Assembly (NCBI GenBank): GCA_022701925.1
Contig: JAKONM010000169.1
Coordinates: 1 to 11,415, forward strand
DNA: 11,415 nucleotides
Direction of reading: 5' to 3'
Origin: Microbacteriaceae bacterium
GTDB taxonomy: Bacteria > Actinomycetota > Actinomycetes > Actinomycetales > Microbacteriaceae
Shown here: piece after piece, positions 5,694 to 11,415 of the stretch
How the letters are laid out: each line of letters begins with the position of its first letter
How positions within the stretch are numbered: position 1 is the stretch's first letter
Program-made: the position numbers and the translations under genes
The notes under the pieces: model-generated
Seen by the model: only the letters and a program-made list of their open reading frames with translations
Told to the model about the DNA's origin: nothing
The model's database searches: none

Positions 5694-6985
5694 GCGGCGG
5701 GGCCCTCGGTCAGCACGACCGTGACCGTCTGCGAGGCGCCGGCCGCGTCGGTGTAGGCGATCTCGACGCGGTCGCCCGGCTCGTGCGACGCGATGGCCGT
5801 CGACAGCGCGTCGGGGGACGGGACGGGGGTGCCGTCGACCGCGGTGATCACGTCGCCCGCGGCGAGGCCGGCCCTGGCTGCGGGGGTGCCGGCCAGGGCG
5901 CCCCCGACGACCGCGCCGTCCGTGGAGTCGTCGAGCGAGACCCCGAGGAAGGCGGGCAGGCCGATCCGGATCTCGTCCGTCTCCCGGCCGGCGAGGATCT
6001 GCTCCGCCACCGACAGGGCGGTGGTGATGGGGATCGCGTAGCCGGTGATGTCGCTGCCGCCGCTGCTCGCCGCCGTCGTGATGCCCACGACCCGGCCGCT
6101 CGAGTCCTTCAGCGGACCGCCCGAGTCGCCCGACACGACGTCCGCGCTGGTCTCGATGAGGCCGTTCAGCGTCTCGCCCGCCGACGCGCCCTCGGCCTGC
6201 GTGGTGATCTGCTCGTCGAGGTCGGTCACCGTGCCCTCGGCCGCGGTCAGCGTGCCCGTGCCGCCGGCGTTGCCGACCGCCGTGACGGCGTCGCCCTCGG
6301 CGGGCTGCGAGGAGGCGGTCGTCGCCGTGGCGAGCCCCGACGCGTCCTGCAGCTGCAGCACCGCGATGTCCTTCGTCGCGTTCGTCCCCACGACCTCCGC
6401 CGCGTAGGAGGCGCCGGTCGACTCGACGGTGACCTCGATCGACGTCGCGCCCGCGATCACGTGGTCGTTCGTCAGGATGCGGCCGGAGGAGGTGAGCACG
6501 ATGCCGGTGCCGGCCGACTGCCCGTCCTCGTAGCCCAGGTCGGACACGATCGTGACGACGCCGACGATCTGCGCCGCCGTCGCCTCGGTGCTGTCGACCG
6601 CCGCGGTGGCGCTGCTCGACCCGCCCTGGCGGCCGAAGCCACGCGGGTCCTGCGGGCCGAAGCCCTGCGCACCGCCGGTGGGATCCTCGGCGCTCGTGAC
6701 GCCCGAGCCGCCCGCGCCGTCGATCGCCGCGGTGGCGCTGCCCGTCCCCGCTGCGGTGGCCGCCCACGCGCCGGCGCCCGCGCCGGTCGTCAGCAGCACG
6801 GCGGCCGCCATGCTCAGGGCGGCGATCCGGGTGTGCGCCCGGGCTCGCGGCGCGGCCGCGGACCCCGCCGGCTCGACGACGACCGGGGTGCCGGAGCCCG
6901 CGACGCCCTCGGCGGGCGTGCTGCCGGCCGGGTCGTCGGGGGTGGAGTCGCTGACGTCGGTGGGCCGGTCGTTCATGGGAGTCAT
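5690..6985 (-). CDS. HtrA/DegP-like membrane-anchored serine protease with PDZ domain
   Basis: An envelope protease thought to cut damaged or specific exported proteins. With the ATG at 6985 it has 431 residues: a disordered acidic cytosolic tail (1-50), one membrane segment (about 54-78), a Gly/Ala/Ser linker (79-135), a trypsin-like S1C domain (about 138-335) and one PDZ domain (about 340-427). The catalytic triad is intact: H175 (TNDHVI), D206 (KDIAVLQL) and S288 (GDSGGPL). The oxyanion-loop context (ETSADVVSGDSGG) is typical. The start at 6985 is preferred because GAGG lies 4 nt upstream; ATGs at 6976 and 7051 are possible and change only the tail. A promoter with -35 TGGACA and -10 CATGGT lies upstream. 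The stop overlaps the inhibitor-like gene by 4 nt. It is divergent from the inositol-monophosphatase-like gene. Family call is firm; substrates are unknown. Confidence 0.93.
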   Translation of the reverse strand: MTPMNDRPTDVSDSTPDDPAGSTPAEGVAGSGTPVVVEPAGSAAAPRARAHTRIAALSMAAAVLLTTGAGAGAWAATAAGTGSATAAIDGAGGSGVTSAEDPTGGAQGFGPQDPRGFGRQGGSSSATAAVDSTEATAAQIVGVVTIVSDLGYEDGQSAGTGIVLTSSGRILTNDHVIAGATSIEVTVESTGASYAAEVVGTNATKDIAVLQLQDASGLATATTASSQPAEGDAVTAVGNAGGTGTLTAAEGTVTDLDEQITTQAEGASAGETLNGLIETSADVVSGDSGGPLKDSSGRVVGITTAASSGGSDITGYAIPITTALSVAEQILAGRETDEIRIGLPAFLGVSLDDSTDGAVVGGALAGTPAARAGLAAGDVITAVDGTPVPSPDALSTAIASHEPGDRVEIAYTDAAGASQTVTVVLTEGPAA

Positions 6986-7020
6986 CCCACCTCGCCCTCC
7001 CATGTGCCGGCTCGACGTCG

Positions 7021-7050
7021 ACCATGCTCCGAGTCGGAGTCCGCTGTCCA
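7021..7050 (-). promoter_or_regulatory. Putative protease promoter with a palindrome in the spacer
   Basis: On the minus strand, TGGACA (7045-7050) and CATGGT (7021-7026) are 18 bp apart, about 35 nt before the protease ATG. The spacer holds a 13-bp inverted repeat, CTCCGA-N-TCGGAG (7027-7039). A second perfect palindrome, TCGACGTCGA (7012-7021), lies at the predicted start site. Both are possible regulator sites. Confidence 0.45.
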
Positions 7051-7090
7051 CCTCCTATGAGCGCCGTCGAATCCCCGGGCCGGGGTGCGG

Positions 7091-7096
7091 CAGGCT
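7091..7096 (+). promoter_or_regulatory. Possible leaderless -10 box of the inositol-monophosphatase-like gene
   Basis: CAGGCT (one mismatch to TAnnnT) ends 6 nt before the GTG at 7103. No Shine-Dalgarno precedes either candidate start, so a leaderless start at 7103 is the simplest reading. No clear -35 is seen. Confidence 0.3.
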
Positions 7097-7102
7097 CTTC
7101 CC

Positions 7103-7903
7103 GTGCCCCACGACGACCTGCTGCAGATCGCCCGCTCCGTCGCCGAGGAGGCGGCCGCCCTGGCGGACCGGCTGCGGCGGGAGGGGGTGGAGGTGGCCGC
7201 GACGAAGTCGTCGCCGATCGACATCGTCACCGCCGCGGACCGCGCGACGGAGGACCTGATCCGGGCCCGGCTGACCGACCTGCGCCCGGACGACGGCTTC
7301 CTGGGCGAGGAGTCCGGCGGCGCCTCGGGCTCCAGCGGGCTCACCTGGGTCGTCGACCCGATCGACGGCACCGTCAACTACCTGTACGACCTGCCCAACT
7401 GGTCGGTGTCGATCGCCGTGGTCGAGGGCGACCCGGACCCCGCCACGTGGACGGCCCTGGCCGGCGCGGTGGCCGCGCCGCGGCTGGGCGAGGTCTACAC
7501 GGCGTCCGCCGGCGGCGGCGCGTTCGCCAACGGGTCGCCGATGCGCATGCGGCCCCCGGTGCCGCTGGACCGCGCGCTGGTCGCGACCGGCTTCCACTAC
7601 ACGCAGGAGATCCGGCGGGTGCAGGCCCGTGTCGCCCAGCCGCTGCTGGCCCGGGTGCGCGATCTGCGGCGCGCGGGCGGTGCGGCGATCGACCTGGCGT
7701 ACGTGGCCGGCGGCCGCATCGACGCCTACTTCGAGCAGGGGCTGAGCCCGTGGGACCAGGCCGCGGGCGCGCTGCTGGTGCAGGAGGCGGGCGGCACGGT
7801 GCGGGGCCTCGACGAGGAGCGCCCGTCGCGCCGGATGACCATCGCGGGCAGCGCGCCCGTCGTCGCCGAGCTGCGGGAGGCCCTGCTCGAGCTGGGCGCC
7901 TGA
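7103..7903 (+). CDS. Inositol monophosphatase family phosphatase
   Basis: A 266-aa metal-dependent phosphatase of the inositol monophosphatase fold. The three metal-binding motifs are intact: GEE (68-70, after DGFL), WVVDPIDGT (82-90, ligands D85 and D88) and SPWD (215-218, ligand D218). KSSPIDIVTAADRATE (36-51) is the usual lysine/threonine motif I region. Likely substrates are inositol-1-phosphate or a related sugar or nucleotide phosphate; actinobacteria have several paralogues with different preferences (histidinol phosphate, fructose-1,6-bisphosphate, PAP), and sequence alone does not decide. I prefer GTG 7103, which begins directly before the first family helix (HDDLLQIARSVAEEA), over GTG 7085, which adds six residues and also lacks a ribosome site. 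It is divergent from the protease and followed 43 nt later by the acidic small gene. Confidence 0.9.
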   Translation: MPHDDLLQIARSVAEEAAALADRLRREGVEVAATKSSPIDIVTAADRATEDLIRARLTDLRPDDGFLGEESGGASGSSGLTWVVDPIDGTVNYLYDLPNWSVSIAVVEGDPDPATWTALAGAVAAPRLGEVYTASAGGGAFANGSPMRMRPPVPLDRALVATGFHYTQEIRRVQARVAQPLLARVRDLRRAGGAAIDLAYVAGGRIDAYFEQGLSPWDQAAGALLVQEAGGTVRGLDEERPSRRMTIAGSAPVVAELREALLELGA

Positions 7904-7932
7904 GCGCACGGGGGACGTCCGGGCCGACCCCC

Positions 7933-7938
7933 TACCGT
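7933..7938 (+). promoter_or_regulatory. Putative leaderless -10 box of the acidic 93-aa gene
   Basis: TACCGT ends 8 nt before the GTG at 7947. No Shine-Dalgarno is present. It fits the TAnnnT-to-start spacing seen at other genes here. Confidence 0.45.
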
Positions 7939-7946
7939 CTGGTCGC

Positions 7947-8228
7947 GTGAACAGCGACCGGCAGGACCCCCAGAGCGCACCGGGCATCGACCCGCAGGAC
8001 CGCCCGAACGAGACCTACTCCCCGTCCAGCGAGCGCGAGACCGAGGAGCTGCAGGACGACCAGGCCGGGAGCCCGGCGCTGAACGATCCGGACATCGACC
8101 AGGACGCGGTGAAGCTGCTGCCGGGCACCGGCGACTACACCGACGACGGTCAGGTGGAGGTCGACCCCGACGACGTGAACATGCCGCACCTGCCGCCCGG
8201 TCGCACCGACGCGCGCCCGCCCGCCTGA
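7947..8228 (+). CDS. Small, highly acidic, probably disordered protein
   Basis: An unrecognised 93-aa protein. The composition is extreme: 17 Asp and 6 Glu against 5 Arg and 1 Lys, with 14 Pro, almost no aromatic residues and no Cys or Trp. No membrane segment or signal peptide is seen. The first 50 residues are disordered in style (SPSSERETEELQDDQ); the only hydrophobic cluster is DAVKLLPGTGDYTDDG (53-68). It starts with GTG at 7947, 43 nt after the phosphatase stop, with a TACCGT box just upstream, and is followed by a hairpin candidate. The downstream kinase makes a role as its substrate or regulator conceivable, since the protein has several Ser and Thr, but nothing in the sequence shows that. 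The strict codon-position GC bias and clean spacing suggest a real gene. Confidence 0.65.
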   Translation: MNSDRQDPQSAPGIDPQDRPNETYSPSSERETEELQDDQAGSPALNDPDIDQDAVKLLPGTGDYTDDGQVEVDPDDVNMPHLPPGRTDARPPA

Positions 8229-8234
8229 TCGCCT

Positions 8235-8268
8235 CGCCCGGGGTCGCGGGGGCAGTTCCTCCCGGGCG
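8235..8268 (+). terminator. Candidate terminator after the acidic 93-aa gene
   Basis: CGCCCGGG (8235-8242) pairs perfectly with CCCGGGCG (8261-8268) over an 18-nt loop, starting 6 nt after the stop. There is no T-run and the loop is long, so this is tentative. Confidence 0.4.
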
Positions 8269-8290
8269 TGCGGCGGATGTGGCACCATGC

Positions 8291-8325
8291 GTGTCGCCCG
8301 CGAGGCAGCACGCGGGCGGTGACAC
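8291..8325 (+). promoter_or_regulatory. Hairpin just upstream of the kinase ribosome-binding site
   Basis: GTGTC (8291-8295) pairs with GACAC (8321-8325) and GCCCGCG (8296-8302) with CGCGGGC (8311-8317), with GGT (8318-8320) bulged and an 8-nt loop. It ends 2 nt before the AGGAG at 8328. A CACCAT box (8283-8288) could be the -10. It may be an operator or a 5'-leader structure affecting translation; nothing decides between them. Confidence 0.4.
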
Positions 8326-8327
8326 GC

Positions 8328-8332
8328 AGGAG
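8328..8332 (+). promoter_or_regulatory. Shine-Dalgarno of the kinase gene
   Basis: AGGAG, 8 nt before the ATG at 8341, fixes the kinase start. Confidence 0.75.
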
Positions 8333-8340
8333 CAGTCCGC

Positions 8341-9717
8341 ATGCCCGAGTCCGGCCACGAGGCGCGTCCGACGTACGCCGTCGCGGGCCGGTACCGCCTC
8401 GGCGCCGTCATCGGCCGCGGCGGGCGGGCCGTGGTGTACGAGGCGCACGACCCGCTGCTGGGCCGCAAGGTGGCGCTGAAGATGTTCACCGCCACGGCGG
8501 ACAGCCCCGACGACCTGCAGCTGCAGCAGGCGGAGGCGCGGCTGGTGGCGGGCCTCGACCACTACGCGCTGACCACCCTGTTCGACGCCGGGGTCGACCT
8601 GACCGACCCGGAGCGGCCGCGCATCTTCCTGGTGATGGAGCGCGTCGCCGGCGTGGACCTGCGGCAGCGGTTGCGGGACGGGCCGCTCACCCCCTCACAG
8701 GTCATGAACCTGGGCTCCGACCTCGCGCAGGGGCTCGAGGCGGTGCACGAGCACGGGTTCCTGCACCGGGACGTCAAGCCCGCCAACGTGCTGCTGGCGC
8801 GGCGGGGGCCCTCGTCCCGCATCCGCGGCAAGCTGACCGACTTCGGCATCTCGAGCATCATCGGCGTGCCCGACGACTCGGAGTTCACGAACGGCACCGC
8901 CGCATACCTGAGCCCCGAGCAGGTCGAGGGCGACGATCCCGGTCCCGCCTCCGACGTCTACGCGCTGGGGCTGGTGCTGCTGGAGGCCGCCACGGCGAGG
9001 ACGGTGTTCCCCGGCTCCGTGGAGGACTCGGCCTTCGCGCGGCTGGACCGCGACCCGGAGATCCCCGCCGAGGTGCCCGCCCGGCTGGCCGCGGTGCTGC
9101 GGGCCATGACCGCCCGGCGGTCGGAGGACCGGCCGACGCCGTCGGAGGCCTCGATCGCGCTGCAGGACGTGTTCATCGAGCAGCTGGTGCGGGCCCGGCA
9201 GGTGGACCGGGAGGTGCTGGCGGACGCCGAGCCCGAGCGCCTGTCGGCCGTGCGGCGCTACAACGTGCTGGACACGGAGCCGGACGAGGCGATCGACCGC
9301 GTCGCACGGCTCGCGCTGCGCGCGCTCGACGTGCCGGTCGCCCTGGTCTCCATCGTCGACGGCGACCGCGAGTGGTTCAAGGCCAGCGAGGGCGTCGCGC
9401 TGACCCAGGTGGACCGCAACCAGGGCTTCGCGGCGACCGCGGTGGCGACCGGGCAGCCGTGGGCGGTGGCGGACCTGCGGGACGACCCGCGTGCGGACGG
9501 GCACCCGCTGCTCGCCGAGCAGCCCGACCTGCGCGCGTACGCCTCCGTGCCGCTCACCACCTTCGACGGGCACACGATCGGCGCGTTCTCGGTCATGGAC
9601 CGCCGGGTGCGCGAGCTGACGGAGCAGGAGCGCGCCGACCTGGCCGACCTGGCCGCGATCACGATGCGCGAGCTGGAGCTGCGGCTGGTGGGGCGCAGCG
9701 CCCTCTTCGACGGCTGA
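8341..9717 (+). CDS. Soluble Ser/Thr protein kinase fused to a C-terminal GAF domain
   Basis: A 458-aa Hanks-type kinase expected to phosphorylate Ser/Thr on partner proteins, with a sensory GAF domain in place of the extracellular part typical of PknB-like kinases. The kinase domain (about 18-280) has the glycine loop IGRGGRAVVY (24-33), K47 (VALK), the catalytic loop HRDVKPAN (142-149), DFG (167-169) and SPEQ (191-194) in place of APE, as is common in bacteria. All catalytic residues are present, so it should be active. The GAF domain (about 297-447) opens with RYNVLDTEPDEAIDR and contains DGDREWFKA and YASVPL. The FCA cysteine common in this GAF group is replaced (NQGFAATAV), which argues against a thiol or linear-tetrapyrrole role. 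No membrane segment is seen. The start is set by AGGAG. The gene converges on the acyl-CoA synthetase with a 22-nt gap. The ligand is unknown. Confidence 0.93.
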   Translation: MPESGHEARPTYAVAGRYRLGAVIGRGGRAVVYEAHDPLLGRKVALKMFTATADSPDDLQLQQAEARLVAGLDHYALTTLFDAGVDLTDPERPRIFLVMERVAGVDLRQRLRDGPLTPSQVMNLGSDLAQGLEAVHEHGFLHRDVKPANVLLARRGPSSRIRGKLTDFGISSIIGVPDDSEFTNGTAAYLSPEQVEGDDPGPASDVYALGLVLLEAATARTVFPGSVEDSAFARLDRDPEIPAEVPARLAAVLRAMTARRSEDRPTPSEASIALQDVFIEQLVRARQVDREVLADAEPERLSAVRRYNVLDTEPDEAIDRVARLALRALDVPVALVSIVDGDREWFKASEGVALTQVDRNQGFAATAVATGQPWAVADLRDDPRADGHPLLAEQPDLRAYASVPLTTFDGHTIGAFSVMDRRVRELTEQERADLADLAAITMRELELRLVGRSALFDG

Positions 9718-9739
9718 CCGTCCCAGTGCACCGCCGCGA

Positions 9740-11415
9740 TCAGCGCGTGCCGCGCAGCCCCTCGAACTGGTCGTCCCGCCACTCGTCGGGCAGGCGGACG
9801 CCCGCGTCCGCGGCCTCCTGCTCGCGCCGCCGCAGCTCGACCCGCCGGATCTTGCCCGAGATGGTCTTCGGCAGCTCGAAGAACTCCACGCGCCGCACCC
9901 GCTGGTACGGCGGCAGCTGCTCGCGCGCGTGCCGCAGCACGGCCAGCGCCGTGCCGGCGTCCGGCTCCCATCCGGCCGCCAGCGCGACGTAGGCCTTCAC
10001 CAGGTTCAGCCGGGTGTCGTCCGGAGCCGGCACGACCGCCGCCTCCGCGACCGCGGGGTGGGAGATCAGGGCGCTCTCGACCTCGAAGGGCGAGACCTTG
10101 AAGTCCGACGACTTGAAGATGTCGTCGGTGCGCCCGATGAAGGTGATCTGCCCGTCCTCGTCGCGCTGCGCCACGTCGCCCGTGCGGTACCAGCGGTCCG
10201 TCGTCGCCGCGCCGGTGCCGGGCGCGCCGAGGTAGCCGGCCATCAGGTTCGGTGCCGGGCGCGAGAGGTCGATGCAGATCTCGCCCTCGTCGGCGGGCTC
10301 GTCCGAGATCGGGTCCACCAGCACGATCGCGACGCCCGGCAGGGGCACGCCCATCGATCCGCTGCGCGCCGGGGAGCCCGGGGTGTTCGCGATCGTCGCC
10401 GTGGTCTCCGTCTGCCCGTAGCCGTCCCGGATCACGAGCCCCCACGCGTCGCGCACGCGGTCGATCACCTCGGGGTTCAGCGGCTCGCCCGCGGACAGCG
10501 CCTCGCGCAGCGCCGTCGGACGCCCGCCCAGGTCGGCCTGGATCAGCATGCGCCAGACCGTGGGCGGCGCGCAGAAGGTGGTGACGCCGGCGGCGTCGAG
10601 CCGTCCGCGCAGCACGACGGGGTCGAAGCGCGCGGCGTTCGAGACGAAGACGGTCGCCTCCGCGTTCCAGGGCGCGAAGAAGCAGCTCCAGGCGTGCTTC
10701 GCCCAGCCCGGCGAGCTGATGGCCAGGTGCACGTCGCCCGGCTTCAGTCCCAGCCAGTACATGGTCGTCAGGTGCCCGACGGGGTAGGAGGTGCGGGTGT
10801 GCACCACCATCTTCGGGCGGCTGGTCGTGCCGGAGGTGAAGTACACCAGGCAGGGGGCGTTCGAGGGCAGCGCGACCCGGGGTCGCGGCGCCTGCGAGCG
10901 CTCCGCGTCGGCCCAGTCCAGCCAGCCGTCCACGGGGCCGCCGACGGCGATGCGGGTGAAGCCCTGCAGGTCCGCGAACTTGCCGGCGTCGCTCGCGTTC
11001 GCGATGACGTGCTTCACGAGCCCCCGCTCGACGCGGTCGGCGAGGTCGTGCGCGGCCAGCACGACCGTGGTCGGCAGGATGACCGCACCGGCCTTCATCA
11101 CCGCCAGCATCGCCTCCCACAGCTCGACCTGGTTGCCGAGCATCAGCATCACGTGGTCGCCCGGCCGGACGCCCTGCTCGACCAGCCAGCCCGCGACCCG
11201 GTCCGAGCGCTGCCGCATCCGGTCGAAGCTGACGCGCTGCTCGCGGCCGTCCTCCTCCACGATCCACAGCGCGGTGCGGTCGTTGCCCCGCGCCATCCCG
11301 TCGAACCAGTCGGTCGCCCAGTCGAAGGAGGGGCCCACGTCCGGCCAGACGAACTCGTCGGCCGCGCGCCGGTGGTCCTCGCGCAGCTCGATCAGACGGT
11401 CGCGCGCAGCGCGGA
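9740..11415 (-). CDS. Acyl-CoA synthetase (AMP-dependent synthetase/ligase), 5' truncated
   Basis: Activates a carboxylic acid to acyl-AMP and then acyl-CoA, in the cytosol. The frame is open through the right edge. Residues before the GTG at 11338 (ELREDHRRAADEFVWPD) match the N-terminal pattern of this family, so that GTG is internal and the true start is outside. About 557 residues are visible, nearly the full family length. Counting from 11338, the AMP-binding loop YFTSGTTSRPK is at 166-176, with Ser where TSGTTGxPK has Gly. GYGQTET is at 306-312, YRTGD at 384-388, the hinge region GRTDDIFKSSDFKVSP at 402-417, and the acyl-adenylation lysine K496 is in SGKIRR. SSPGWAKHAW (208-217) is typical of the medium-chain/short-chain acyl group, but the acid is not predictable. 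It converges on the kinase gene with 22 nt between stops and no hairpin. Confidence 0.93.
   Translation of the reverse strand, partial: RAARDRLIELREDHRRAADEFVWPDVGPSFDWATDWFDGMARGNDRTALWIVEEDGREQRVSFDRMRQRSDRVAGWLVEQGVRPGDHVMLMLGNQVELWEAMLAVMKAGAVILPTTVVLAAHDLADRVERGLVKHVIANASDAGKFADLQGFTRIAVGGPVDGWLDWADAERSQAPRPRVALPSNAPCLVYFTSGTTSRPKMVVHTRTSYPVGHLTTMYWLGLKPGDVHLAISSPGWAKHAWSCFFAPWNAEATVFVSNAARFDPVVLRGRLDAAGVTTFCAPPTVWRMLIQADLGGRPTALREALSAGEPLNPEVIDRVRDAWGLVIRDGYGQTETTATIANTPGSPARSGSMGVPLPGVAIVLVDPISDEPADEGEICIDLSRPAPNLMAGYLGAPGTGAATTDRWYRTGDVAQRDEDGQITFIGRTDDIFKSSDFKVSPFEVESALISHPAVAEAAVVPAPDDTRLNLVKAYVALAAGWEPDAGTALAVLRHAREQLPPYQRVRRVEFFELPKTISGKIRRVELRRREQEAADAGVRLPDEWRDDQFEGLRGTR

Noticed and set aside
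5694..7025. Long leftward open frame (513 aa) through the protease region
   Set aside because: Its sequence over the protease is Arg/Gly/His-rich frame-shadow peptide. Only the last 69 codons, after the GTG at 5693, look like a protein, and these are annotated separately.
7910..7932. GGGGG/CCCCC pair as a terminator after the phosphatase gene
   Set aside because: Only 5 bp with a 13-nt interior, overlapping the acidic gene's promoter region; expected by chance in GC-rich DNA.
8280..8285. TGGCAC resembling half of a sigma-54 promoter
   Set aside because: The matching -12 TTGC element is absent at the required spacing, and actinobacteria generally lack sigma-54.
9258..11267. Leftward open frame of 669 aa over the acyl-CoA synthetase and kinase 3' end
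   Set aside because: Shadow of two clear coding regions; no recognisable motif in its translation.
11336..11338. GTG as the acyl-CoA synthetase start
   Set aside because: The frame stays open to the right edge and the preceding residues fit the family N-terminus.
1..11415. Mobile element, prophage, CRISPR or transfer signs
   Set aside because: No transposase, integrase, direct-repeat array or region of clearly different composition seen; the tRNA-Tyr has no integrase beside it and I see no duplicated tRNA 3' end.

Overview
This GC-rich window, with dense gene packing and frequent GTG starts, looks like ordinary chromosome from a high-GC actinobacterium (Actinomycetota, perhaps Microbacteriaceae-like; that finer placement is a guess). 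Several start codons sit 6-9 nt downstream of a TAnnnT box, as expected for leaderless transcripts, which are common in that phylum. I see no insertion sequence, phage gene, CRISPR array or rRNA.

Layout. 1-1151 (+) is the C-terminal part of a ferredoxin/adrenodoxin-type NADP reductase, cut by the left edge. A strong hairpin (1158-1185) separates it from a leftward block: a small HicA-fold-like protein (1198-1458), an unrecognised 81-aa protein (1517-1762), a Nudix hydrolase (1818-2279) and a two-HKD cardiolipin synthase (2286-3746). Nudix and cls are 6 nt apart and look co-transcribed. A palindromic hairpin (3885-3912) closes the upstream leftward gene, yajQ (3920-4408). Only 28 bp further on, a SAM methyltransferase (4437-5261) runs right, followed by tRNA-Tyr(GTA) (5359-5443) and a strong hairpin terminator (5445-5476).

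A leftward pair follows: a membrane-anchored HtrA-like serine protease with a PDZ domain (5690-6985), and a 69-aa protein (5484-5693) whose start overlaps the protease stop by 4 nt. The small protein aligns with the potato-inhibitor-I/I78 type of serine-protease inhibitor. A protease and a candidate inhibitor in one translationally coupled unit is the most interesting thing in the window. To the right, divergent from the protease, are an inositol-monophosphatase-family enzyme (7103-7903), a small very acidic protein (7947-8228) and a soluble Ser/Thr kinase-GAF fusion (8341-9717). Facing the kinase tail to tail, and running off the right edge, is an acyl-CoA synthetase (9740-11415, N-terminus missing).

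The genes do not form one pathway. They are housekeeping and accessory functions: redox, phospholipid synthesis, envelope proteolysis, signalling and fatty-acid activation. The only tight functional units suggested by layout are cls-Nudix and protease-inhibitor.
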